The position numbers were made by a program, and so were the translations under genes. From assembly GCA_028752905.1 (NCBI GenBank), contig JAQNBH010000004.1, positions 1 through 64,000 of the forward strand: a stretch of 64,000 nucleotides of DNA, in the 5' to 3' direction. A model generated the notes under the pieces. The model made no database searches and was not told the DNA's origin. It saw only the letters and a list, made by a program, of their open reading frames with translations. This stretch comes from Cladorhizidae sp. MBARI D1340-BT2. Lineage: Eukaryota > Porifera > Demospongiae > Poecilosclerida > Cladorhizidae. Positions 1-11,275 of the stretch are shown piece after piece (position 1 is the first letter of the stretch; every line of letters begins with the position of its first letter).

Positions 1-82
1 CTCCGACCGTTTTGTAAGCTATTCAAGTAGTTTTTAGTGCCCTTACGTAATTCTGTAGTTCAGACGTATGATCTCTTCTGTG

Positions 83-203
83 TTAGTTCAGACAGTGTGT
101 GTCCCCATAGAGCTATTTTCAACCTGACTCAAGTGATTGTGACAGTGTGTGTCCCCATACAACAACCTACTTTAACCTACCTTGTGTGTCCCCATAGAGC
201 TGA
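83..203 (+). repeat. Short direct repeat, GTGTGTCCCCATA x3
   Basis: Three copies of a GTGTGTCCCCATA core lie near 96, 147 and 184, two of them followed by GAGCT. They lie in the upstream flank of gene A and recur in the other U blocks (22311-22431 inverted, 35764-35884). No coding function is supported. They could be upstream binding sites or simple duplication. Confidence 0.7.
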
Positions 204-333
204 CACACCTAGTCATGTGCTGTGAGATCATGCTAGGGCAGGCTATGATGTGGTAAACTGATAGGATGTGGGTCGGCGAACGTGCTGCTAACCAACCAAC
301 CATTCCTGTATGTGATGTCCACTGAACATTCTG

Positions 334-633
334 GTCCAATGACCATTGGTTGGGGATTTCGGTATGGCTACCCCAGACTTTTTTTTTTTTTTTTTTGCTA
401 TCGCAGACTAAAAACAAAGGTCATGCTTTACTCAGTACAATAGCCAATGAACATGTAAGTGCTTTATTAGAATAGGTGGTCGGATGGGTGGTTGGCAGGT
501 CAGCCAATCACACCACAAACTAGCCTTGTACAGGTCAGCCAATCAGCACACCACAAACTAGCCTTGTACCTCCCCTATTTTGATCACACTACTGTCAGTA
601 CGTTTAATCTCGAATAACTAGGAGCTGCCGCTG
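334..633 (+). promoter_or_regulatory. CCAAT-box cluster and putative 5' UTR exon of gene A
   Basis: CCAAT pentamers lie at about 334, 444, 504 and 539. The last two sit in a tandem duplication of a ~35-bp stretch (GGTCAGCCAATCA ... AGCCTTGTAC). About 90 bp further on, the sequence ends in a strong donor (CTG|GTAAGT, intron from 634). The first good acceptor downstream, CTCCTTAG at 838-845, is 28 bp before the gene A ATG. I infer a short untranslated exon of roughly 580-633 spliced to 846. The same arrangement is present at 21881-22180 (-) and 36015-36314 (+). The transcription start is not identified; only the CCAAT boxes and splice sites are visible. Confidence 0.45.
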
Positions 634-872
634 GTAAGTGGGGAGGGAGGGTGGGGTTGGGGTTGCTTGGACAGTGTTCAATCATTTTGCTGCTCATGGT
701 GAATAAATAAAAATCCAAGTATCTCTCTATCCCCATGTAGGAGAAGGAGAAGGTGTCAAATGCTACATTAAATAGGTTTTTAAGTTTACATTATTTATTT
801 CCATTTGTATTAGTGGCCTTAGCCATCCACATCCTGTCTCCTTAGCATCCGATCTCTAAGTGCCTCAGCAGT

Positions 873-3143
873 ATGGAAACTATGGAGGAGATGAGGAAAT
901 TGTTGGATGAGTCGAAGGAGCGCGAGAAGGAGTCCAAGGAGCGCGACAAGGAGCGTGAGAGAGAGTCCAAGGAGCGCGAGACAGAGTCCAAGGAGCGCGA
1001 GAGAGAGTCCAAGGAGCGCGAGAGAGAGTCCAAGGAGCGCGAGAGAAAGTTGCAGGTGCAGCTGGGTAAGTAATTGTACCATGTACCATGTGTCGATTTC
1101 TTTCTCACCTCAGGATTCCACACTCCAAATGATGTTGGTGACTCCATACATAATTACATTAACTATATCTGCATTCTAGCCCTAGCCCTGTTGTGTTGTA
1201 AGTGCAATTTCCCTCCCAAATTGCACTCGTACACTCTTAAATTCTCACCTCAGGATTCCCCACTCCAATGATGAGGTGGTGGACGTCCTGGAAGGGTATT
1301 CATTCCTAGTTTTATATTGATCATTATTTGTATGTAATAGAGAAGTTGCGGATGTTGCGGAAGAGAAAACAACCATATGAGTCAGATGATGAGTCACATG
1401 ATGATGATGATGATGATGATGATGCTGGCACCTCTGGAATGAAGGTTTGTAGTAGTTGTCTAGGCATGGGAACTCCAAGTCACACCATGCTTTTTCTTTA
1501 TGGTTGAGTGGAATATTTGTGCAGATGTGCAGCAAATAGAATAACCTTGTGACTACATTGTACAACATAAGATTAGCGACACCAGGCCCCTAGGCTATGT
1601 GAGACTGCATGTTTGGAGATACATATGAAAAAGTAAACAGTTAAAGCTGGACATATAGAAATACAGTTATAGGGGCATCTTAGTTAGTCCAGTGGGTCCT
1701 CCTAGTTCAGCCCAGCTCTCTATATATCAACCTCTATATATTGACTTCTACATATTCACTCGTAAACTATATTATTACTGTACATGGTTGGAGATGCATA
1801 TGCAAAAGTAAACAAAGGTGGACATATAGAAATACAGTTATAGGGGTATCTAAGTTAATCCAGCTGGTCGTCCTAGTTAATCAAACAAGCCAGCCCAGCC
1901 CTGTATACAGATATCTTAAATAATTGTGATGCTTTCTCCCGCCTCCTCCTCCCTCCCCATCTCATTATTTCCTCTCTCCCGCAATTCTCCACAGTTAGAT
2001 GAGTTACGTGAAGTGGTAGGTGATTTACGGGGAGAGATATCAGAATTAAAGCGGCAGAATAGTCCGTAAGTATTGCATTTGTGGTAGTATGTGTGGTGTG
2101 TGTGACCTTTGTTACTGTATTATCTCTGTGATGGTTAGAAGGAGGGGTAGGAGTCGATCGGGTAGGAGTCGATCGGCTAGTCTCACTTACAGTCTCGCTT
2201 CCAGTGAAGGAGCAGTGGCCTTGTAAGTGTGAATAAGTCTACATTACTTGTAAGTGATTGAATATTCACCTTATTTTTTAAAAGTAGGGTTAAAGAGAAA
2301 GATCAGAAAGAAAGTGACTGGCCGAAGATGGAAGTTAATCCAAATATTATATATTCATTAGGACCAAAATATCAATGGGAATCAGTGACTTCTGTTGACT
2401 TGGGGGGGGGAAAATATCCCTTCCACTACACTTGCGCTACCTACCAACAATCATCTAATATGGTAATTAAAATATTCTATAACCATCACATCATTTTCGT
2501 TGAATCCATTACTGTGAACGAAGATGTCAGCAAGAATGCTTTGGAACTTGCACAATATGGATCAGGAATAGTTGACTCTACTTTTCCAGATGCGACTCCT
2601 TCAGCCTGTTGTCCTGCACTCCCATATCTGTTAAACAGATTGCATAGTTTGTATAAAACAGCAATTATACACGGATTCAACCAAAATAGCTTGGGGAAAA
2701 AATTCCTCGAAAGCCTAGGCGAATATGTCATGTTGTGCTGCACAAACAAATTCTTGGCCGTTTGTGCTACTGCTCCTCATGGAATTTTGCAGCCTGGAGC
2801 CTTCAATGTCAAGTGGGACGGATACAAAAATGAAACACGAGTTGCTGATTTTGTTCTGTATGACAGCACAAGGAAAATCAATGTCATCGTCGCTGAGGTT
2901 GAAAGCTCCTTTCATGTTCGCAATCAACATAACGAACAAATGTTAGGGTTGTGGAGATCGGGCCAAGTTTCAATGCTTGGGCTTGAACTCGTGAAGTATG
3001 AAGTCATTCCAAAAATCGCCTTGCTGAAAGATGGAAAAATTCAATTTTTTGTACTGTCTACATTGCAATTGCAGGACAAGAAGTGTGTGGAAAGACTGAT
3101 AAAGCTATTTGCAGCCTTTATAACACATGTGAAGTATTATTGA
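873..3143 (+). CDS. Gene A: coiled-coil/RS protein with PD-(D/E)XK-like C-terminal domain (5 exons)
   Basis: Predicted exons are 873-1065, 1341-1444, 1995-2065, 2139-2222 and 2288-3143, giving 435 aa. Every intron is GT-AG, and the phases 1, 0, 2, 2 join without a stop; the last junction enters the long 3' exon in frame. The ATG at 873 follows an in-frame TAG at 843. Residues 1-64 are a K/E/R-rich helical repeat (ESKERERE). Residues 66-75 are basic (LRKRK), about 76-93 acidic (SDDE plus a run of eight D), 100-122 a leucine-heptad coiled coil, and 126-136 an RS stretch (GRSRSGRSRS). Residues 165-435 form a compact domain with D338 (RVADFVLY) and E354/E356 (VIVAEVES), followed by Q368. This spacing resembles the D...ExK core of PD-(D/E)XK nucleases, with E in place of the usual K; the fold is inferred. 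A possible chromatin-binding or mobile-element nuclease; no family is assigned. Intron 2 carries satellite-related DNA. Confidence 0.7.
1104..1274 (+). repeat. Intron 1 internal duplication (cryptic acceptor-like)
   Basis: CTCACCTCAGGATTCC followed by ACTCCAAATGATG (from about 1105) recurs with small changes at about 1247, 142 bp later. Each copy contains a pyrimidine tract and CAG that could act as a 3' splice site. Skipping both keeps the reading frame between exons 1 and 2, so I treat them as intronic duplicates or possible alternative exons. Confidence 0.5.
1604..1925 (+). repeat. Satellite-related half-units inside intron 2
   Basis: Two direct, diverged copies (about 1609-1715 and 1787-1895) of GGACATATAGAAATACAGTT plus TATAGGGG, each preceded by a block like CATGGTTGGAGATGCATATG. 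They match the array monomer (GGACATATGGAAGTACAGTT, TATAGGGATATCCC, preceded by CATGTATGGAGCTACACATG) with many substitutions. The TATATATTGACTTCTACATATTCAC between them matches the monomer's TATATACTAATATC/TATATATTCACC. The same block sits in gene B (20589-20910) and gene C (37264-37585). It is absent from gene D, whose homology stops at its edge (61076). It looks like an older relative of the satellite seed. Confidence 0.75.
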
Positions 3144-4137
3144 CACCAACTGAATGTGTATTTATTGTATACAAAAAAAAAATTGATTTAATTGTTTGTA
3201 TGTGTGTGTGTGTGTGTGTTTAATGATTTGATTATTTACTCAACTATAATTATATTCAACAACTATATATTCAACTATATATTATTAATTTTGTTGTTAT
3301 AATAATGGTTAATTAATAACTTGTATTGTATAATTATATACACGTATTATTAAGAGCGTGCGCTAGCACCCAAGCTAATATAATATTGCTACACGCGTTA
3401 TCTTTTTCTTCTTCCCCCCTTTTCCCCCCCCTCTTGGTGAAGATTACGCCCCAGCTTCATGGCTGGAAAGAACTCATATTCCTCTTCATAAGATTTCAAT
3501 ATTAGATCAACTGTTTATTCTTGGCTCTGCATATTTTAAACTAGGGTATGGATGGGCCACGGAAAATGCATTGCCAGCCCGTGTGATATATAGCTCCTAA
3601 GGTTTATGAAATGAAGTGCTTCTATTATAAATTAACCATTTCATTATGAATGAAGTGTTTCAATTTGAACTGAAAGAAGTCAACCTGTACCGAATTTGTT
3701 CTTCTCAGAATGAATTTGCAAGCTGGAGTGAAATAGTTCTAGAAGATTGAATTGGTTCTGTTAGAAATGGATTGCTTCTATTATAAATGAACCATTTCAT
3801 TATGAAATGAAGTGTTTCAATTTGAACTGAAATAAGTCAACCAGTTAAAAACTAGTGCTAGTGATTTTTTATGCATTAACCCCTTGAGGTAGAGAGCAGG
3901 CATACCTGGCTGATTACATCCGTAAAATTAAATTTTTTTGCATGATTCATGTTTAATGCTTATAATATAAGTCTAGCAAAATTGGAGTGGCATTTAGATA
4001 GCTAGATATTTGTGGCACTTTTAGTTACCACATTAGTTTTGTGGTTTATGGCATGTGTGACAGAATAAATTGTACTATAATTAATATTGCAGTTCAACTA
4101 AAAGTCAATTATCTTCTTCTGAATCAATTCTGTAATT
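3144..4137 (+). other. 3' flank of gene A with (TG)n and a 68-bp direct repeat
   Basis: No gene is seen here. The stretch after the stop codon has an A-run (3172-3181), a (TG)n microsatellite at 3199-3219 and AT-rich sequence. A direct repeat pairs 3618-3685 with 3774-3842 (GCTTCTATTATAAAT ... AAGTCAACC), each copy rich in TTCATTATGAA-like palindromes. No AATAAA was found close to the stop. The same flank follows genes B, C and D with few changes. Confidence 0.75.
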
Positions 4138-4170
4138 GAATAATGTCATGTGAAAGTCAGTCAAAAAATA

Positions 4171-4771
4171 TATTTTGGCCAACGAAACGCTTGAACTTGC
4201 TGTGCATGTACTTTACATGACCAACAACAAAAATAGCAAATTTGACATTCACAGCGATAGGCGTGTGCACGCTGCTGCCGTCCACAGAAATGGGTGTGGC
4301 TCCTGTATGGAGGAGCACAAGACTCTATATACTAATATCTATATATTCACCAATTTACCATAATATTGTATTACAGCATGTATGGAGCTACACATGGCAA
4401 GGTGAAAATAGAGTGGTGGACATATGGAAGTACAGTTATAGGGATATCCCAATTAGTGAGGCCAGTTCGGACCTATGCCCCTCTATTAATTGGAATGTCC
4501 CTATAACTGTACTTCCATATGTCCACCACTCTATTTTCACTTTGTCATGTGTAGCTCCATACATGCAGTAATAAATTATTAGGGTACATTGGTGAATATA
4601 TAGATATTAGTATATAGAGTCTTGTGCTCCTCCACACAGGAGCCACACCTATTTCTGTGGACGGCAGCAGCGTGCACACGCCTATCGCTGTGAATGTCAA
4701 ATTTGCTATTTTTGTTGTTGGTCATGTGAAGTACATGCACAGCAAGTTCAAGCGTTTCGTTGGACAAATAT
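4171..4771. repeat. Type A satellite monomer (~600-bp hairpin), representative copy
   Basis: Arm pairing is x + y = 8942: CGAAACG at 4183-4189 pairs with 4753-4759, and CATATG at 4421-4426 with 4516-4521. The centre at 4471 falls in the TCCCAATTAGTGAGGCC/ATTAATTGGAATGTCC region. Each arm reads from GGCCAACGAAACGCTTG through GTGTGCACGCTGCTGCC and TATATACTAATATC to GGACATATGG. A ~100-bp AT-rich linker (TTTCACAAGTTTTCCCC ... GTGAAAGTCAG) completes the 700-bp period; the next copy starts at 4871. Transcripts could fold into a long hairpin. It resembles a fold-back or MITE-type non-autonomous element that became tandem. Confidence 0.85.
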
Positions 4772-5313
4772 TTTTTTTTTCTTTCACAAGTTTTCCCCAA
4801 AAAATTATATATTATTGAGTTATGGAATAATGTATTGAATAATGTCATGTGAAAGTCAGTCAAAAAAATATATTTTGGCCAACGAAACGCTTGAACTTGC
4901 TGTGCATGTACTTTACATGACCAACAACAAAAATAGCAAATTTGACAATCACAGCGATAGGCGTGTGCACGCTGCTGCCGTCCACAGAAATGGGTGTGGC
5001 TCCTGTGTGGAGGAGCACAAGACTCTATATACTAATATCTATATATTCACCAATTTACCATAATATTGTATTACAGCATGTATGGAGCTACACATGGCAA
5101 GGTGAAAATAGAGTGGTGGACATATGGAAGTACAGTTATAGGGATATCCCAATTAGTGAGGCCAGTTCGGACCTATGCCCCTCTATTAATTGGAATGTCC
5201 CTATAACTGTACTTCCATATGTCCACCACTCTATTTTCACTTTGTCATGTGTAGCTCCATACATGCAGTAATAAATTATTAGGGTACATTGGTGAATATA
5301 TAGATATTAGTAT

Positions 5314-5713
5314 TCAGCCACAATATACTATATCCACCACACCGCACATGCACCTGAAGAATATTCGAAGTTCAACCATACCATTTTCACAAGATAAAAC
5401 AATGTTTATGAGTCACTGTCGATAATCATATGAAAGCTATCGTTCACCCAGAGCAGGAATAAATATTAAATATATTGTGCATGTGTTAGGTAAAGGGTCT
5501 GATGCAGTAAAAGATTTCTGGTACATGGAACTGCATCTTGGACCCGATGCAGATCATCAAAATCTTCCCTCAGCATCTGAAATGGCTGCTCTCGCATCTC
5601 CTGAGACAGTTCGTTTGGTATAGGAATGTTACTTGTTACTCCTTGAAGGAACAAATTCATGTCCTGCATGGATCAAGGTACCTTGATCCATGCAGGACAT
5701 GAATTTGTTCCTT
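5314..5713 (-). other. 400-bp non-satellite insert with a perfect 68-bp palindrome
   Basis: The satellite is interrupted after TAGATATTAGTAT and resumes at CCCAAAAAATTATATA, with type A sequence missing in between. The insert ends in a perfect 68-bp palindrome, 5646-5713, centred on GGTACC. A 67-codon ORF on the minus strand (5466-5669) starts inside that palindrome and contains an acidic helical stretch (LREDFDDLHRV). I do not recognise it. It may be a captured exon fragment of another gene. It is absent from arrays 2 and 3 and occurs again only as the mirror copy at 16801-17200. Confidence 0.75.
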
Positions 5714-6211
5714 TCCCAAAAAATTATATATTAATGAGTTATGGAATAATGTATTGAATAATGTCATGTGAAAGTCAGTCAAAAAAATATATTTTGGCCA
5801 ACGAAACGCTTGAACTTGCTGTGCATGTACTTTACATGACCAACAACAAAAATAGCAAATTTGACATTCACAGCGATAGGCGTGTGCACACTGCTGCCGT
5901 CCACAGAAATGGGTGTGGCTCCTGTATGGAGGAGCACAAGACTCTATATACTAATATCTATATATTCACCAATTTACCATAATATTGTATTACAGCATGT
6001 ATGGAGCTACACATGGCAAGGTGAAAATAGAGTGGTGGACATATGGAAGTACAGTTATAGGGATATCCCAATTAGTGAGGCCAGTTCGGACCTATGCCCC
6101 TCTATTAATTGGAATGCTGTGCATGTACTTCACATGACCAACAACAAAAATAGCAAATTTGACATTCACAGCGATAGGCGTGTGCACGCTGCTGCCGTCC
6201 ACAGAAATGGG

Positions 6212-9200
6212 TCAAATCCACACATGTATTAATAAACTATTAGGATACGTATGTGAATATTTAGAAATTAGTATATAGAGGTTGAAGACTATTTAGGTCC
6301 GAACTGGCCTCATTAATTGGGATATCCCTATAACTGAACTTCCATATGTTCACCACTCTATTTTTACCTTGGCATGTTCAGCTCCACACCTGCAGTAATA
6401 AACTATTAGGATAAGTATGTGAATATTTAGATATTAGTTAGAGGTTGAAGACTATTTATAGTTCATTACATTATTCCATAACTCATTAATATTAAATAGT
6501 CTTCAACCTCTATATACTAATTTCTAAATATTCACATACGTATCCTAATAGTTTATTAATACATGTGTGGAGTTGAACATAACAAGGTAAAAATAGAGTG
6601 GTGGACATATGGAAGTACAGTCATAGGGATATCCCAATTAATGAGGCCAGTTCAGACGTATGCCCCTATATTAATTGGAATGTCCCTATAACTGTACTTC
6701 CATATGTCCACCACTCTATATTTACCTTGTCATGTTCAAATCCACACATGCATTAATAAACTATTAGGATACGTATGTGAATATTTAGAAATTAGTATAT
6801 AGAGGTTGAAGACTATTTAGGTCCGAACTGGCCTCATTAATTGGGATATCCCTATAACTGTACTTCCATATGTCCACCACTCTATTTTTACCTTGTCATG
6901 TTCAGCTCCACACATGCAGTAATAAACTATTAGGATAAGTATGTGAATATTTAGATATTAGTTAGAGGTTGAAGACTATTTATAGTTCAATTCATTATTC
7001 CATAACTCATTAATATTAAATAGTCTTCAACCTCTATATACTAATTTCTAAATATTCACATACGTATCCTAATAGTTTATTAATACATGTGTGGAGTTGA
7101 ACATAACAAGGTAAAAATAGAGTGGTGGACATATGGAAGTACAGTCATAGGGATATCCCAATTAATGAGGCCAGTTCAGACGTATGCCCCTATATTAATT
7201 GGAATGTCCCTATAACTGTACTTCCATATGTCCACCACTCTATATTTACCTTGTCATGTTCAAATCCACACATGCATTAATAAACTATTAGGATACGTAT
7301 GTGAATATTTAGAAATTAGTCAATACATTATTCCATAACTCATTAATATATAATTTTTTGGGGAAAATTGTGAAAGTAAAAAAATATATTTGGCCAACGA
7401 AACGCTTGAACTTGCTGTGCATGTACTTTACATGACCAACAACAAAAATAGCAAATTTGACATTCACAGCGATAGGCGTGTGCACGCTGCTGCCGTCCAC
7501 AGAAATGGGTGTGGCTCCTGTATGGAGGAGCACAAGACTCTATATACTAATATCTATATATTCACTAATATTGTATTACAGCATGTATGGAGCTACACAT
7601 GGCAAGGTGAAAATAGAGTGGTGGACATATGGAAGTACAGTTATAGGGATATCCCAATTAATGAGGCCAGTTCGGACCTATGCCCCTCTATTAATTGGAA
7701 TGTCCCTATAACTGTACTTCCATATGTCCACCACTCACTCTATATTTACCTTGTCATGTTCAAATCCACACATGTATTAATAAACTATTAGGATACGTAT
7801 GTGAATATTTAGAAATTAGTATATAGAGGTTGAAGACTATTTAGGTCCGAACTGGCCTCATTAATTGGGATATCCCTATAACTGAACTTCCATATGTTCA
7901 CCACTCTATTTTTACCTTGGCATGTTCAGCTCCACACCTGCAGTAATAAACTATTAGGATAAGTATGTGAATATTTAGATATTAGTTAGAGGTTGAAGAC
8001 TATTTATAGTTCATTACATTATTCCATAACTCATTAATATTAAATAGTCTTCAACCTCTATATACTAATTTCTAAATATTCACATACGTATCCTAATAGT
8101 TTATTAATACATGTGTGGAGTTGAACATAACAAGGTAAAAATAGAGTGGTGGACATATGGAAGTACAGTCATAGGGATATCCCAATTAATGAGGCCAGTT
8201 CAGACGTATGCCCCTATATTAATGGGAATGTCCCTATAACTGTACTTCCATATGTCCACCACTCTATATTTACCTTGTCATGTTCAAATCCACACATGCA
8301 TTAATAAACTATTAGGATACGTATGTGAATATTTAGAAATTAGTATATAGAGGTTGAAGACTATTTAGGTCCGAACTGGCCTCATTAATTGGGATATCCC
8401 TATAACTGTACTTCCATATGTCCACCACTCTATTTTTACCTTGTCATGTTCAGCTCCACACATGCAGTAATAAACTATTAGGATAAGTATGTGAATATTT
8501 AGATATTAGTTAGAGGTTGAAGACTATTTATAGTTCAATTCATTATTCCATAACTCATTAATATTAAATAGTCTTCAACCTCTATATACTAATTTCTAAA
8601 TATTCACATACGTATCCTAATAGTTTATTAATACATGTGTGGAGTTGAACATAACAAGGTAAAAATAGAGTGGTGGACATATGGAAGTACAGTCATAGGG
8701 ATATCCCAATTAATGAGGCCAGTTCAGACGTATGCCCCTATATTAATTGGAATGTCCCTATAACTGTACTTCCATATGTCCACCACTCTATATTTACCTT
8801 GTCATGTTCAAATCCACACATGCATTAATAAACTATTAGGATACGTATGTGAATATTTAGAAATTAGTCAATACATTATTCCATAACTCATTAATATATA
8901 ATTTTTTGGGGAAAATTGTGAAAGTAAAAAAATATATTTGGCCAACGAAACGCTTGAACTTGCTGTGCATGTACTTTACATGACCAACAACAAAAATAGC
9001 AAATTTGACATTCACAGCGATAGGCGTGTGCACGCTGCTGCCGTCCACAGAAATGGGTGTGGCTCCTGTATGGAGGAGCACAAGACTCTATATACTAATA
9101 TCTATATATTCACTAATATTGTATTACAGCATGTATGGAGCTACACATGGCAAGGTGAAAATAGAGTGGTGGACATATGGAAGTACAGTTATAGGGATAT

Positions 9201-11275
9201 CCCAATTAATGAGGCCAGTTCGGACCTATGCCCCTCTATTAATTGGAATGTCCCTATAACTGTACTTCCATATGTCCACCACTCACTCTATATTTACCTT
9301 GTCATGTTCAAATCCACACATGTATTAATAAACTATTAGGATACGTATGTGAATATTTAGAAATTAGTATATAGAGGTTGAAGACTATTTAGGTCCGAAC
9401 TGGCCTCATTAATTGGGATATCCCTATAACTGAACTTCCATATGTTCACCACTCTATTTTTACCTTGGCATGTTCAGCTCCACACCTGCAGTAATAAACT
9501 ATTAGGATAAGTATGTGAATATTTAGATATTAGTTAGAGGTTGAAGACTATTTATAGTTCATTACATTATTCCATAACTCATTAATATTAAATAGTCTTC
9601 AACCTCTATATACTAATTTCTAAATATTCACATACGTATCCTAATAGTTTATTAATACATGTGTGGAGTTGAACATAACAAGGTAAAAATAGAGTGGTGG
9701 ACATATGGAAGTACAGTCATAGGGATATCCCAATTAATGAGGCCAGTTCAGACGTATGCCCCTATATTAATTGGAATGTCCCTATAACTGTACTTCCATA
9801 TGTCCACCACTCTATATTTACCTTGTCATGTTCAAATCCACACATGCATTAATAAACTATTAGGATACGTATGTGAATATTTAGAAATTAGTATATAGAG
9901 GTTGAAGACTATTTAGGTCCGAACTGGCCTCATTAATTGGGATATCCCTATAACTGTACTTCCATATGTCCACCACTCTATTTTTACCTTGTCATGTTCA
10001 GCTCCACACATGCAGTAATAAACTATTAGGATAAGTATGTGAATATTTAGATATTAGTTAGAGGTTGAAGACTATTTATAGTTCAATTCATTATTCCATA
10101 ACTCATTAATATTAAATAGTCTTCAACCTCTATATACTAATTTCTAAATATTCACATACGTATCCTAATAGTTTATTAATACATGTGTGGAGTTGAACAT
10201 AACAAGGTAAAAATAGAGTGGTGGACATATGGAAGTACAGTCATAGGGATATCCCAATTAATGAGGCCAGTTCAGACGTATGCCCCTATATTAATTGGAA
10301 TGTCCCTATAACTGTACTTCCATATGTCCACCACTCTATATTTACCTTGTCATGTTCAAATCCACACATGCATTAATAAACTATTAGGATACGTATGTGA
10401 ATATTTAGAAATTAGTCAATACATTATTCCATAACTCATTAATATATAATTTTTTGGGGAAAATTGTGAAAGTAAAAAAATATATTTGGCCAACGAAACG
10501 CTTGAACTTGCTGTGCATGTACTTTACATGACCAACAACAAAAATAGCAAATTTGACATTCACAGCGATAGGCGTGTGCACGCTGCTGCCGTCCACAGAA
10601 ATGGGTGTGGCTCCTGTATGGAGGAGCACAAGACTCTATATACTAATATCTATATATTCACTAATATTGTATTACAGCATGTATGGAGCTACACATGGCA
10701 AGGTGAAAATAGAGTGGTGGACATATGGAAGTACAGTTATAGGGATATCCCAATTAATGAGGCCAGTTCGGACCTATGCCCCTCTATTAATTGGAATGTC
10801 CCTATAACTGTACTTCCATATGTCCACCACTCACTCTATATTTACCTTGTCATGTTCAAATCCACACATGTATTAATAAACTATTAGGATACGTATGTGA
10901 ATATTTAGAAATTAGTATATAGAGGTTGAAGACTATTTAGGTCCGAACTGGCCTCATTAATTGGGATATCCCTATAACTGAACTTCCATATGTTCACCAC
11001 TCTATTTTTACCTTGGCATGTTCAGCTCCACACCTGCAGTAATAAACTATTAGGATAAGTATGTGAATATTTAGATATTAGTTAGAGGTTGAAGACTATT
11101 TATAGTTCATTACATTATTCCATAACTCATTAATATTAAATAGTCTTCAACCTCTATATACTAATTTCTAAATATTCACATACGTATCCTAATAGTTTAT
11201 TAATACATGTGTGGAGTTGAACATAACAAGGTAAAAATAGAGTGGTGGACATATGGAAGTACAGTCATAGGGATA
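6212..11275 (+). repeat. 1548-bp higher-order repeat (about 3.3 copies)
   Basis: The phase repeats exactly every 1548 bp: the start of the ATTAGTCAATACATTATTCC linker falls near 7316, 8864 and 10412, and TCAAATCCACACATGTATT near 6212, 7760 and 9308. Each unit combines type B segments with a 524-bp spacing (AAATAGTCTTCAACCTC at 6494 and 7018) and one type A segment. The copies are almost identical, with only a single substitution noticed (8224). It ends abruptly at GGGATAT|TGTTGG (11275/11276), where type A sequence is joined. Confidence 0.88.

Larger units (their letters stand above)
1..4137 (+). other. U block, copy 1 (gene-bearing low-copy block, left part outside the window)
   Basis: This is non-satellite sequence holding gene A with its promoter-side and 3' flanks. 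The same sequence recurs inverted at 18377-22513, direct at 35682-39797 and, in part, inverted at 58809-61076. It enters the satellite array at the AATAATGTCATGTG sequence near 4139. The full block, as seen at 18377-25296 and 32939-39797, is about 6.9 kb, so about 2.7 kb of this copy is expected to lie left of base 1. Confidence 0.9.

Noticed and set aside
819..1147. Antisense ORFs rich in Leu/Ser/Arg opposite gene A exon 1
   Set aside because: They are other-frame readings of the GAGCGCGAG repeat that encodes the K/E/R helix. The sense frame joins downstream exons in phase.
1245..1568. 107-codon minus-strand ORF with a His run
   Set aside because: The His run is the complement of the GAT repeat encoding the acidic stretch of exon 2. 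In gene C it changes with the seven-codon indel and has no supporting structure.
7390..7791. 133-codon ORF repeated in all arrays (and 109-, 94-, 84-, 73-, 62-codon relatives)
   Set aside because: Open frames occur on both strands of an inverted-repeat monomer, shift partners at each junction, and have no splice or start context. They are shadows of satellite DNA.
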